From Pseudomonas putida (lineage in GTDB: Bacteria > Pseudomonadota > Gammaproteobacteria > Pseudomonadales > Pseudomonadaceae): 64,000 bases of DNA. The translations under genes were made by a program, and so were the position numbers. The notes under the pieces were generated by a model, which was not told the origin of the DNA, ran no database searches, and saw only the letters and a program-made list of their open reading frames with translations. The stretch spans positions 62,001-126,000 of the forward strand of contig NZ_JAETZZ010000011.1 of assembly GCF_022627325.1 (NCBI RefSeq). Reading direction: 5' to 3'. This document shows, one piece after another, positions 42,464-49,712 of this stretch (positions within the stretch are counted from its first letter, which is position 1; the number at the start of each line of letters is the position of its first letter).

Positions 42464-42829
42464 ATGCCTCACCTGAACCTGGAATACAGCGACAACCTGC
42501 GCGAGCTCAATGTCGAGGTACTGCTGCTGCGCCTGAATCACGCCCTGGTCGGCAGCGGGCAGTTCGCCGATGAGGCAGACATCAAAAGCCGCGCCCAGGC
42601 GTTCGCCCATTACCGGGTGGGCACTGCGCCAGCCGAGCGGGCGTTCGCCCATGTGCGCCTGGCCATCCTCAGCGGGCGCCCGGCGGAGGTGAAGAAACAA
42701 TTGTCCGCCAGCTTGCTGGAGGTGCTGCATGAGGCCATACCGGCGCAGGCTGGCCTAGACCTGCAATTGTGTGTGGAAGTGCAGGATATCGACCGCGAGC
42801 CTTACGCCAAGCATCGCTTGCCAGGCTGA
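42464..42829 (+). CDS. 5-Carboxymethyl-2-hydroxymuconate isomerase-like (tautomerase fold)
   Basis: A 121-residue protein starting MPHLNLEYSDNL, so that Pro becomes the N-terminal residue, the catalytic base of the tautomerase superfamily. It matches the CHMI family (length about 125, RAQAFAHYRVGTAPAERAFA, VRLAILSGRPAEVKKQLS). Classical CHMI acts in homoprotocatechuate degradation, but no other gene of that pathway is here, so the substrate is open. The gap to the RNase D gene is about 100 bp. Confidence 0.78.
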   Translation: MPHLNLEYSDNLRELNVEVLLLRLNHALVGSGQFADEADIKSRAQAFAHYRVGTAPAERAFAHVRLAILSGRPAEVKKQLSASLLEVLHEAIPAQAGLDLQLCVEVQDIDREPYAKHRLPG

Positions 42830-42932
42830 CCGGCAGCGCAAGCTACCCGGCGGCCGGCGCGGATGTCAGTCAGGTTTCACCCGCAGTGCCCGCGCCGTAT
42901 ATACTGCGCGCCAATGTTTGTGGGAGAGCCTC

Positions 42933-44066
42933 GTGGCCATCGAAATACACTGGATCCGTGACGACCAGACCCTGGCCGAACTCTGCCAGAGGTGGCGCAC
43001 ACTGCCCTTCGTGGCGCTCGACACCGAATTCATGCGGGTCGACACCTTTTATCCGAAAGCTGGCCTGATCCAGATCGGTGACGGCGAGCGCGCTTTTCTC
43101 ATCGACCCGTTGCTGATCGGCAACTGGCAGCCTTTGGCCGACCTGCTGGAAGACAGCGGTGTGGTCAAGGTGCTGCACGCCTGCAGCGAAGACCTTGAAG
43201 TGCTGCTGCGCCTGACCGGCAAGCTGCCGCAGCCGCTGTTCGACACGCAGTTGGCCGCGGGCTACCTGAACCTGGGCTTCTCCATGGGCTATTCGCGCCT
43301 GGTTCAGGAAGTGCTGGGCCTCGAACTGCCCAAGGGTGAGACCCGCTCGGACTGGCTGCAGCGCCCGCTGTCGGACACCCAGATCAGCTACGCAGCCGAA
43401 GATGCCGTGCACCTGGCCGAACTGTTTGCCGCCCTGCGCCCACGTCTGTCGGACGACAAGTACGCGTGGGTGCTGGAAGACGGTGCCGAACTGGTCGCGG
43501 CCTTGCGCCGCGAGGTCGAGCCCGAAACCCTGTACCGCGATGTGAAGCTGGCCTGGAAGCTGGGCCGCCAGCAACTGGCGGTGCTGCGGGAACTGTGCGC
43601 CTGGCGCGAGCGTGAAGCACGCAGCCGCGATGTGCCGCGCAACCGCATTCTCAAGGAGCACTCGCTGTGGCCGATGGCCAAGAACCAGCCGGACAACCTG
43701 TCGGCCCTGGCCAAGATCGACGACATGCATCCGCGCACCATCCGCCAGGATGGCGCCTGCCTGGTCGAGCTGATCAAACGTGCCGCCAGCCTGCCGCCTG
43801 AGCAATGGCCGGCGACGCTGCCCGAACCGCTTCCGATCGAAGCGGCCGGCATCCTCAAGCGCCTGCGCGCCATCGGCCAGGCCGAAGGCGAGCGTCTGGG
43901 CATTGCCCCGGAGTTGATGCTGCGCAAAAAGGCCCTGGAAGCCTTGCTCAAGAGCGGCTACCCCAATGGCCCCTATCAACTGCCCGATTCGCTGCGCGGC
44001 TGGCGCCGAGAGCGGATGGGCCAGGCCCTGCTGGACGAACTGGCGGGCGCCGGAGAAACCCGATGA
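42933..44066 (+). CDS. rnd: Ribonuclease D
   Basis: A 377-residue 3'-5' exoribonuclease for tRNA and RNA maturation. It starts at a GTG (MAIEIHWIRDDQTLAEL) after GGGAGAG. DEDD residues are visible: D30 and E32 in FVALDTEFMRVDTF, then VLHACSEDLEVL and SYAAEDAVHLAEL, followed by an HRDC domain (SRDVPRNRILKEHSLW, LSALAKIDDM). It overlaps the YcgL gene by four bases (ATGA). Confidence 0.93.
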   Translation: MAIEIHWIRDDQTLAELCQRWRTLPFVALDTEFMRVDTFYPKAGLIQIGDGERAFLIDPLLIGNWQPLADLLEDSGVVKVLHACSEDLEVLLRLTGKLPQPLFDTQLAAGYLNLGFSMGYSRLVQEVLGLELPKGETRSDWLQRPLSDTQISYAAEDAVHLAELFAALRPRLSDDKYAWVLEDGAELVAALRREVEPETLYRDVKLAWKLGRQQLAVLRELCAWREREARSRDVPRNRILKEHSLWPMAKNQPDNLSALAKIDDMHPRTIRQDGACLVELIKRAASLPPEQWPATLPEPLPIEAAGILKRLRAIGQAEGERLGIAPELMLRKKALEALLKSGYPNGPYQLPDSLRGWRRERMGQALLDELAGAGETR

Positions 44067-44356
44067 AACGTATCTGCTCGATCTACAAGAGCCCGCGCAA
44101 GAACGAGATGTACCTCTACGTACTCAAGGCCGAGGGCCTGGAGCGCGTGCCCGAGGCGCTGCTGCCGTTCTTCGGCACGCCCGTACATGCCTTCGACCTG
44201 GTGCTGAGCCCCGAGCGCAAGCTCGCCCGCGAGGACATCGCCAAGGTGCTGGACAATCTTGATAACCAGGGTTACCACCTGCAGATGCCACCGGCCGAGG
44301 ACGAGTACATCGAACATTTGCCGGAAGAACTTCTGCGCCGTAACGACCCGGTCTGA
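44063..44356 (+). CDS. ycgL: YcgL domain protein
   Basis: A 97-residue protein beginning MKRICSIYKSPRKNEMYLYV and ending in EHLPEELLRRNDPV, matching the YcgL family of unknown function. Its ATG overlaps the rnd stop codon (ATGA), so translational coupling is expected. The rnd-ycgL-ycgN vicinity is typical for gammaproteobacteria. Confidence 0.85.
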   Translation: MKRICSIYKSPRKNEMYLYVLKAEGLERVPEALLPFFGTPVHAFDLVLSPERKLAREDIAKVLDNLDNQGYHLQMPPAEDEYIEHLPEELLRRNDPV

Positions 44357-44434
44357 TCCGGCCACGATCCCTCCACACCCTCAGGTGGCCCGCATGCCGG
44401 GCTGCCTTCGTTGTCTGCCAAGGTTGTCACTTTG

Positions 44435-45367
44435 ATGCGCGTTCTGATCGCTGAGCAGGATCATGCCAACTATGCCCGACTGCTGGCTGGCGCGGCCCCG
44501 GACCTGGAAATCCTGACCAGCGGCGATTCCGCCGAGCTGGCCTTGCAGGCACCCCAGTGTGCGGTCTGGCTGGGCCAGCCAGACTTGCTGGCAAGCCTGC
44601 TGCGCCAGGGCCACAAGCCGGCCTGGATGCAATCGACCTGGGCCGGCATCACGCCCTTGCTGGCCGATGGCCTGCCGCGTGATTACCGCCTGACCCGTGC
44701 GGTCGGCATCTTTGGCCAAGTGATGGCCGAGTACATGCTCACCTACATGCTGGGGCACGAGCGCGAAGTGCTGTCTCGCCTGGTGAGCCAGGTAGAGCGC
44801 CGGTGGGACGACCGCCCGGGGGGGACGCTCGAAGGGCGCAAGGTGCTGATCGTGGGCACCGGCGATATCGGCCAGCGTGTAGCCGAATGCCTCTTGCCGT
44901 TTGGCGTGACCCTGTATGGCATCGCCAGCACGCCCCGCGAGCAGGCGCCGTTCGTCGAGGTCGCCGGGTTGGCTGATTTGCCGCGGATGGTCGGGCAGGC
45001 CGATTACGTGCTCAACCTGTTGCCGGATACGCCGGCAACCCATGATCTTTATGATGCCGCACTGTTCAAGTGTTTCCAGCCCAGCGCGCTGTTCATCAAT
45101 GCCGGGCGTGGTGTGGCGGTGGTCGATGCCGACCTGGTCCAGGCGCTGAAGCAGGGCGATCTGGCGGGCGCGGTGATCGATGTGTGCCGGCAGGAGCCGT
45201 TGCCGCAGCGTCACCCGTTCTGGACCGCGTGGGGGTTGTTGCTGACCGGGCACAGCTCGGCACCGACTTCGCCAGCGGCGATGGTACGGTTGTTTGTCGA
45301 GAACGTGCGGCACTACCAGGCAGGGCAAGGCTTGCGTGGCGAAGTGGATTTCGCGCGGGGCTATTGA
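44435..45367 (+). CDS. D-isomer 2-hydroxyacid dehydrogenase (GhrA-like)
   Basis: A 310-residue NAD(P)-dependent enzyme, from MRVLIAEQDHANYARLL. The dinucleotide loop is VLIVGTGDIGQRVAEC, then LPDTPATHDLYD and FINAGRGVAVVDADLV and an HSSAPTSPAAM tail, where the His pairs with the Glu of QEPLPQ in catalysis. GhrA-like proteins reduce glyoxylate and hydroxypyruvate; the particular substrate is not decided. A TTG at 44411 is an alternative start. Confidence 0.87.
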   Translation: MRVLIAEQDHANYARLLAGAAPDLEILTSGDSAELALQAPQCAVWLGQPDLLASLLRQGHKPAWMQSTWAGITPLLADGLPRDYRLTRAVGIFGQVMAEYMLTYMLGHEREVLSRLVSQVERRWDDRPGGTLEGRKVLIVGTGDIGQRVAECLLPFGVTLYGIASTPREQAPFVEVAGLADLPRMVGQADYVLNLLPDTPATHDLYDAALFKCFQPSALFINAGRGVAVVDADLVQALKQGDLAGAVIDVCRQEPLPQRHPFWTAWGLLLTGHSSAPTSPAAMVRLFVENVRHYQAGQGLRGEVDFARGY

Positions 45368-45539
45368 ACTGTAGCCATAGGGCACTGACAGGCGGTCTGG
45401 CATTGCCCAAGGCCAGGCTCTAGACTGGCGCCGCCATGGCGCCAAGCTCAAAACCACAGAACAAAGCCGTAAGCGCCGCAATTTGCCTGGAGCCTCCAGC
45501 GTGAAGCTTGGCGCAGGCCCAATGCAGGAAACCCGTGTG

Positions 45540-45989
45540 ATGATCGCTGAAAGCGCGCCGTTCTGGCGGCGCAAGACCCTCGAACAACTCGACCCGCAAG
45601 AGTGGGAATCGCTGTGTGACGGCTGTGGCCTTTGCTGCCTGCAAAAGCTCGAGGACGAGGACGACAACAGCGTCTATTACACCCGTATCGCCTGCAAGCT
45701 GCTGGACATGAACACCTGCCAGTGCAGCGATTACCCCAACCGTTTCGCCCAGGTGCCCGACTGTATTCAGCTCACCCCGGGCAAGGCTGACCAGTTCAAG
45801 TGGCTGCCGAGCACCTGCGGGTATCGCCTGGTCAGCGAGGGCAAGGACCTGCCGGCCTGGCACCACCTGGTCTGTGGCGACCGCACCCAGGTGCATGAAC
45901 AGCGCATTTCCCAGTCCGGGCGTATGCTCAGGGAGCAGGATGTGGACGAAGACGACTGGGAAGACCATCTGATTTTTCGCGCCAGCTGA
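45540..45989 (+). CDS. ycgN: YcgN/UPF0260 cysteine-cluster protein
   Basis: A 149-residue protein starting MIAESAPFWRRKTLEQLD; longer starts exist but family members begin here. It has a Cys-rich set C-x2-C-x3-CC (SLCDGCGLCCLQKL), then IACKLLDMNTCQCSDYPNR, VPDCIQL and TCGYR, likely a zinc or Fe-S cluster site. UPF0260; function unknown. Confidence 0.88.
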   Translation: MIAESAPFWRRKTLEQLDPQEWESLCDGCGLCCLQKLEDEDDNSVYYTRIACKLLDMNTCQCSDYPNRFAQVPDCIQLTPGKADQFKWLPSTCGYRLVSEGKDLPAWHHLVCGDRTQVHEQRISQSGRMLREQDVDEDDWEDHLIFRAS

Positions 45990-46030
45990 GCGGCACCCTC
46001 CGTCGCCTCTGGGGAACAAGGAGTTTCTGT

Positions 46031-47239
46031 ATGCGTTGCCAGCTGTTGCTCCTGCTGGGCCTTATGGCCTGCTCGCCGGCCTGGGCGAAGAAAGTCGACC
46101 TCGACTATCAGGTGCGGCTGCTGCCTGCCAATGGCCAGGCCGAAGTGCGCCTGACCCTGGCAGACGGCAGTGCCGTGCGTAGCCTGGACTTCGACCTGGG
46201 CAAGCAGGGGGCGTACAGCGGCTTCCAGGCGGACGGCCAGTGGCAGGTGCAGGGGGAGCGCGGCGTGTGGCACCCGGCGGCGGGCAAGACCAGCCTCAGC
46301 TACCGGGTCAAGCTGGACCAGAAGGTGCGCAGTGGCGCCTATTCCTCACGCATCACGCCCCACTGGGCGTTGTTCCTGGGTGACCAGTTGGTGCCACCGG
46401 CACGCCTCGACCAGCAAGACGGCACCGAACTGGTGGCGCGCCTGTCGGTCGACCTGCCAGAAGGCTGGAAAAGCATCGAAACCTCCTGGCCGCGGGTCGG
46501 CAAGGACAAGTTCCGTATCGACAACGTATCGCGCCTGTTCGATCGCCCGACTGGCTGGATGCTGGCCGGCGACCTTGGCAGCCGACGTGCGCGCCTGGGC
46601 GAGACTGACGTGACGGTGGCGGCACCGGTAGGGCAGGGCATGCGCCGCATGGACAGTCTCACCCTGTTGACCTTCGTCTGGCCGCACCTGCAGGCCGTAT
46701 TCCCCCGCGACCCGGCAAAGTTGCTGCTGGTGGGGGCGCGCGATGGCATGTGGCGCGGAGCAATGTCAGCGCGGGGCTCGCTGTACCTGCACAGCGCGCG
46801 GCCCATGGTCAGTGAGAGCGGTAACAGCCCGTTGCTGCGTGAACTGGTGCAGCTGTTTGCGCAGATTCGTGTGAGTGCTGACAGCGACTGGCTGGGCCAA
46901 AGCCTCAGCGATTATTACGCCAACGAGTTGCTGCGCCGGGCGGGGGGTGTGAGCGATGACCGCTACCAGGTGTGGCAGGCGCGTTTGCAGAAGCAGGGTG
47001 CCAAGGTCAGCCAGCTGCGTGGCGAGCGGGCAAGCCCGGCCCAGGTTGCCCGTGGGGTGTTGCTGCTGCAGGCGCTGGACAAGGAAATACGCATCCACAC
47101 CCAGGCCAAGCGCTCGCTGGATGATGTGACGCAGGCGCTGATGCGCTTGCCGAAGGTGAGCACCGAGGAATTCGTGCAGATCAGTGAGAACGTGCTGGGG
47201 CGCCGATCCGAAGTGTTGCAGAGCAAGGCGTTGCGTTAG
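46031..47239 (+). CDS. Exported gluzincin-like protein lacking the zinc-binding motif
   Basis: A 402-residue protein with a signal peptide (LLLLGLMACSPAWA) and an AAGGAG site. After a beta-rich N-terminal half it has a helical half resembling the M1/M61 (gluzincin) peptidase core, but where HEXXH should be it reads LLRELVQLFAQIRV (about 267-280), and where a 'W.nEG...Y' helix should be it reads DWLGQSLSDYY (about 286-296). The overall pattern suggests an inactive relative of M61 peptidases, perhaps a periplasmic binding or scaffold protein. A standalone gene between ycgN and a REP pair. Family assignment by eye; needs a structural check. Confidence 0.55.
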   Translation: MRCQLLLLLGLMACSPAWAKKVDLDYQVRLLPANGQAEVRLTLADGSAVRSLDFDLGKQGAYSGFQADGQWQVQGERGVWHPAAGKTSLSYRVKLDQKVRSGAYSSRITPHWALFLGDQLVPPARLDQQDGTELVARLSVDLPEGWKSIETSWPRVGKDKFRIDNVSRLFDRPTGWMLAGDLGSRRARLGETDVTVAAPVGQGMRRMDSLTLLTFVWPHLQAVFPRDPAKLLLVGARDGMWRGAMSARGSLYLHSARPMVSESGNSPLLRELVQLFAQIRVSADSDWLGQSLSDYYANELLRRAGGVSDDRYQVWQARLQKQGAKVSQLRGERASPAQVARGVLLLQALDKEIRIHTQAKRSLDDVTQALMRLPKVSTEEFVQISENVLGRRSEVLQSKALR

Positions 47240-47253
47240 CGCCAGGCTGGCTC

Positions 47254-47356
47254 AGCCGGCCCTGTCGCCGGCAAGCCTGCTTCCACTTCTGCCACACCGT
47301 TTCAACGTTCAGGGCAGTGCGGGTGGGTGCAGGCTTGCCGGCGACAGGGCCCGTAC
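47254..47356. repeat. REP pair at a convergent junction
   Basis: GGCCCTGTCGCCGGCAAGCC on the left and its inverted counterpart GCTTGCCGGCGACAGGGCCC on the right, with about 60 bp between, filling the space between two convergent genes. Confidence 0.8.
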
Positions 47357-47366
47357 AAGCCGCTGA

Positions 47367-47708
47367 TCAACTACCCGTGAGCGGGTCTTTCCCCGTTACC
47401 GTCACCCCCTCCGTCGCCGCCTCGGCACTGCGTTTGAGCGCCTCCAGCTCGGTGGCACTGCGTTCGATGTCCGAGCGCAAACGGTGATATTCCTGTCGAT
47501 GCTTCTGCCACCAGGCCTTGGTCGAGCAATGCCCACTGACCCCGCGCGCCACCGCAATGCCACCGACCACCATCTGCAGCAGCCCGACCAGCCCGCCGTG
47601 GCGCATACCCTTGGTGAACATCAGCGCACCACCGGCCAGTGAACCGACCCGCTCCAGGCCTTGTACGTTATGGTCCGGTGACGCCGTAGTGGAATGAATA
47701 TCGAGCAT
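47367..47708 (-). CDS. Small membrane protein, DUF2892-like
   Basis: A 113-residue protein with two hydrophobic stretches (VGSLAGGALMFTKGM and LVGLLQMVVGGIAVARG) matching the DUF2892/YgaP-like inner-membrane domain, then a Cys-containing connector (GHCSTKAWW) and a charged C-terminal helix (RQEYHRLRSDIERSATELEAL). Function unknown. A 105-bp gap to the next leftward gene suggests separate transcription. Confidence 0.65.
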   Translation of the reverse strand: MLDIHSTTASPDHNVQGLERVGSLAGGALMFTKGMRHGGLVGLLQMVVGGIAVARGVSGHCSTKAWWQKHRQEYHRLRSDIERSATELEALKRSAEAATEGVTVTGKDPLTGS

Positions 47709-47812
47709 GGCAAGCCCTCCATCTGAAGTGTAAGCAGCTGACCAGAGGCTTGCTGCACACGTTCAGTCGGTTTGCCAGGTGGTCACATTTGCCCATGCCG
47801 GCAGGGGCTGCG

Positions 47813-48283
47813 CTATTTGAACTTGGGTCCCGAGCGGGTATTGAGGCCCTTGGCCAAACGGTCGTACAACACCACGTTCACCGTCGCGGCCAGGTTCATG
47901 CAGCCTTCGGTGGGGATATAGATGGTTTCTTCGCACCACGCGCGCACGTTCGCATCGAGGCTGCCGTCTTCCGGCCCGAAGATGTAGATGGCGCGATCAG
48001 GGTGGGTGTATTCAGGCAAGGGCCGAGCACCTTCCACCAACTCCACTGCGACGGGTGTGCAACCCAGCGGGATGATGCGCTGCAGGTCGTCGATGCCGAT
48101 CAACGGAATATCGTAGTGCACGCGCTTGGTGTCAGTGACGAAGTCGCGGGCGCGCTCGTAGCGCTTGCCGGTGTAGAACACCGAGTTCACGCCGTAGCAA
48201 CCCGCTGCGCGCATCACCGAGCCTACGTTCTCTGCAGATTTTGGGTTGAACAGGCCGATGCAACTGTACCGTTTGTTAGCCAC
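47813..48283 (-). CDS. SPOUT (TrmH-family) RNA 2'-O-methyltransferase
   Basis: A 156-residue SAM-dependent enzyme with a trefoil-knot fold. Motif 1 is NPKSAENVGSVMRAAGCYG, motif 2 RAIYIFGPEDGSLDANV and motif 3 TEGCMNLAATVNVVLYDR. Length fits the small TrmH group with no extra domain. The target RNA cannot be read from sequence; it is not obviously TrmL. It is divergent from nothing and precedes the DUF2892 gene on the minus strand. Confidence 0.85.
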   Translation of the reverse strand: MANKRYSCIGLFNPKSAENVGSVMRAAGCYGVNSVFYTGKRYERARDFVTDTKRVHYDIPLIGIDDLQRIIPLGCTPVAVELVEGARPLPEYTHPDRAIYIFGPEDGSLDANVRAWCEETIYIPTEGCMNLAATVNVVLYDRLAKGLNTRSGPKFK

Positions 48284-48355
48284 GTGCCGGGGCCCTTCGC
48301 AAAAAAAGCGCGATTATACGGGCTCGCCGGCGGCAGCGGGGGGCTCTGTCGACAG

Positions 48356-48727
48356 TCAGTCTTTCTTCAGCAAGCCAGCCAGCCCGGCGAACGGGTTGTG
48401 CGTGGCCTTGGCAATGCTCGGGGTGCTGGTGGAGCCTTCGCTGAAGTACTGCTGGTCGGTATAGCGCGAATGCTCGTTGTCGTGGCAGTACAGGCACAGC
48501 AGCTCCCAGTTGGAGCCGTCCTGAGGGTTGTTGTCGTGGTTGTGGTCACGGTGATGAACGGTCAGCTCGCTCAGGCGCTTGCCGGCGAACTCACGGGCGC
48601 AACGGCCGCACACGTGCGGGTACATTCTCAAGGCTTTGTCGCGGTAGCCCATCTCTTTGTCGCGCTTGGCGTCGGCGAGGATACGGTCGAGGCGGGCGGT
48701 GGCGGCGGACGTGGATGCCGAACTCAT
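48356..48727 (-). CDS. yajD: YajD-type HNH nuclease-like protein
   Basis: A 123-residue protein with CxxC..HH..CxxC (HVCGRCAREF, TVHHRDHNHDNNPQDGSNWE, LLCLYCHDNEH), the HNH zinc-finger nuclease pattern of the YajD family. No toxin-antitoxin or phage context. Most members are thought to be chromosomal HNH proteins of unknown target. It is 73 bp upstream (on the minus strand) of the methyltransferase gene. Confidence 0.85.
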   Translation of the reverse strand: MSSASTSAATARLDRILADAKRDKEMGYRDKALRMYPHVCGRCAREFAGKRLSELTVHHRDHNHDNNPQDGSNWELLCLYCHDNEHSRYTDQQYFSEGSTSTPSIAKATHNPFAGLAGLLKKD

Positions 48728-48858
48728 GGTGTTTCCTTTGTTCTGATCAGGCAGGTATCGGTTATGCCAATGAGTCTAGCGCGCTTGCAGGGCAAGCGGA
48801 CAGGCGAAAACGCGTATTAAGGCGTAGCCTGTAGAAATGTTCAGACAGGAGGTTGCTG

Positions 48859-49137
48859 ATGTTTCGTGCGATCCTCGCCGCGCTGCTTTTAGCCGGCCTG
48901 CCCTGGGTGCATGCCGCCGGCACGCCGCCACGTATCACCACACCGGTGCCGGGAGCACCTGGCACAGCAACGCCCACGCCGTATCCTCAGATTACCCCGA
49001 GCACTGCCCCCAAGGCCTATGACCGGCAGCCCGGCGCGCCGCTGTTGCCGCCCATTCCGCTGCCAGGGCCGCCGAAGGATCAGCCACTGCCTGGGTTGCG
49101 CACCGAACCGGCCAAGCCGGCTGCGAAGGATGATTAA
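48859..49137 (+). CDS. Small exported proline-rich protein
   Basis: A 92-residue protein with a signal peptide (MFRAILAALLLAGLPWVHA) followed by a mature region of about 73 residues that is very rich in Pro, Thr and Ala (TPPRITTPVPGAPGTATPTP, LLPPIPLPGPPKDQPLPGL). AGGAGG lies upstream of the ATG. It is convergent with, and overlaps by four bases, the cNMP-domain gene. Unrecognised; likely a periplasmic or outer-membrane tether. Confidence 0.65.
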   Translation: MFRAILAALLLAGLPWVHAAGTPPRITTPVPGAPGTATPTPYPQITPSTAPKAYDRQPGAPLLPPIPLPGPPKDQPLPGLRTEPAKPAAKDD

Positions 49138-49601
49138 AGCGCCAGGCGCTGCCCGTCCTGCATCCGCAGGCGTTTCGACAAGGCTACGGCCAATGCGCGG
49201 ATGATCCGCGCGGCGATGCGTGGGGCTTCGTTGAGCATCTTTTCCAGCGAATCCTTGCCCAAGGTCAGCAATAGGCAGTCGCTGGCAGCCATGCAACTGG
49301 CCGAGCGGCGCTCGCCGTCCAGCACAGCCATTTCGCCGAAGGCGCGGCCACTGCGCAGCGTGGCGATCTCCACTTGGGCACCGTGGGCGTCGGTCTTGCG
49401 CACTGAAACCACCCCCCGGTGCAGGATGCACATGAAGGTGCCGGCATCGCCTTCGTTGAAGATGGTTTCGCCTTCGACCAGGGTGGCGAGGCTGAAGTAG
49501 CCTGCGGCGGTATGGAAGTCACCGGGCTGCAAGGTATCGAACAGGTCGCAGTCCATGAGCATGTCGCGGATTTCGGCGCTGAGATGGGTCTGGTCGGGCA
49601 T
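49134..49601 (-). CDS. Cyclic nucleotide-binding domain protein without a DNA-binding domain
   Basis: A 155-residue protein consisting of one CRP-type cNMP-binding domain: LVEGETIFNEGDAGTFMCIL, then RSGRAFGEMAVLDGERRSASCMA (the phosphate-binding cassette), and a short C-terminal helix (RIIRALAVALSKRLR). No helix-turn-helix follows, so it is a sensor or regulator acting by protein contact. It is convergent with the proline-rich protein gene, overlapping its end by four bases. Confidence 0.85.
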   Translation of the reverse strand: MPDQTHLSAEIRDMLMDCDLFDTLQPGDFHTAAGYFSLATLVEGETIFNEGDAGTFMCILHRGVVSVRKTDAHGAQVEIATLRSGRAFGEMAVLDGERRSASCMAASDCLLLTLGKDSLEKMLNEAPRIAARIIRALAVALSKRLRMQDGQRLAL

Positions 49602-49712
49602 GTGTCGTTCTTCTTGGCGGGTGTTGTCCGAAAGTTCTGGGCCGCCCTGATCGTCGGATTGCCGGCAATCAGGGCCATTGGCCCTCGAAGCTATGACAAC
49701 GAAAAGCGCGTT

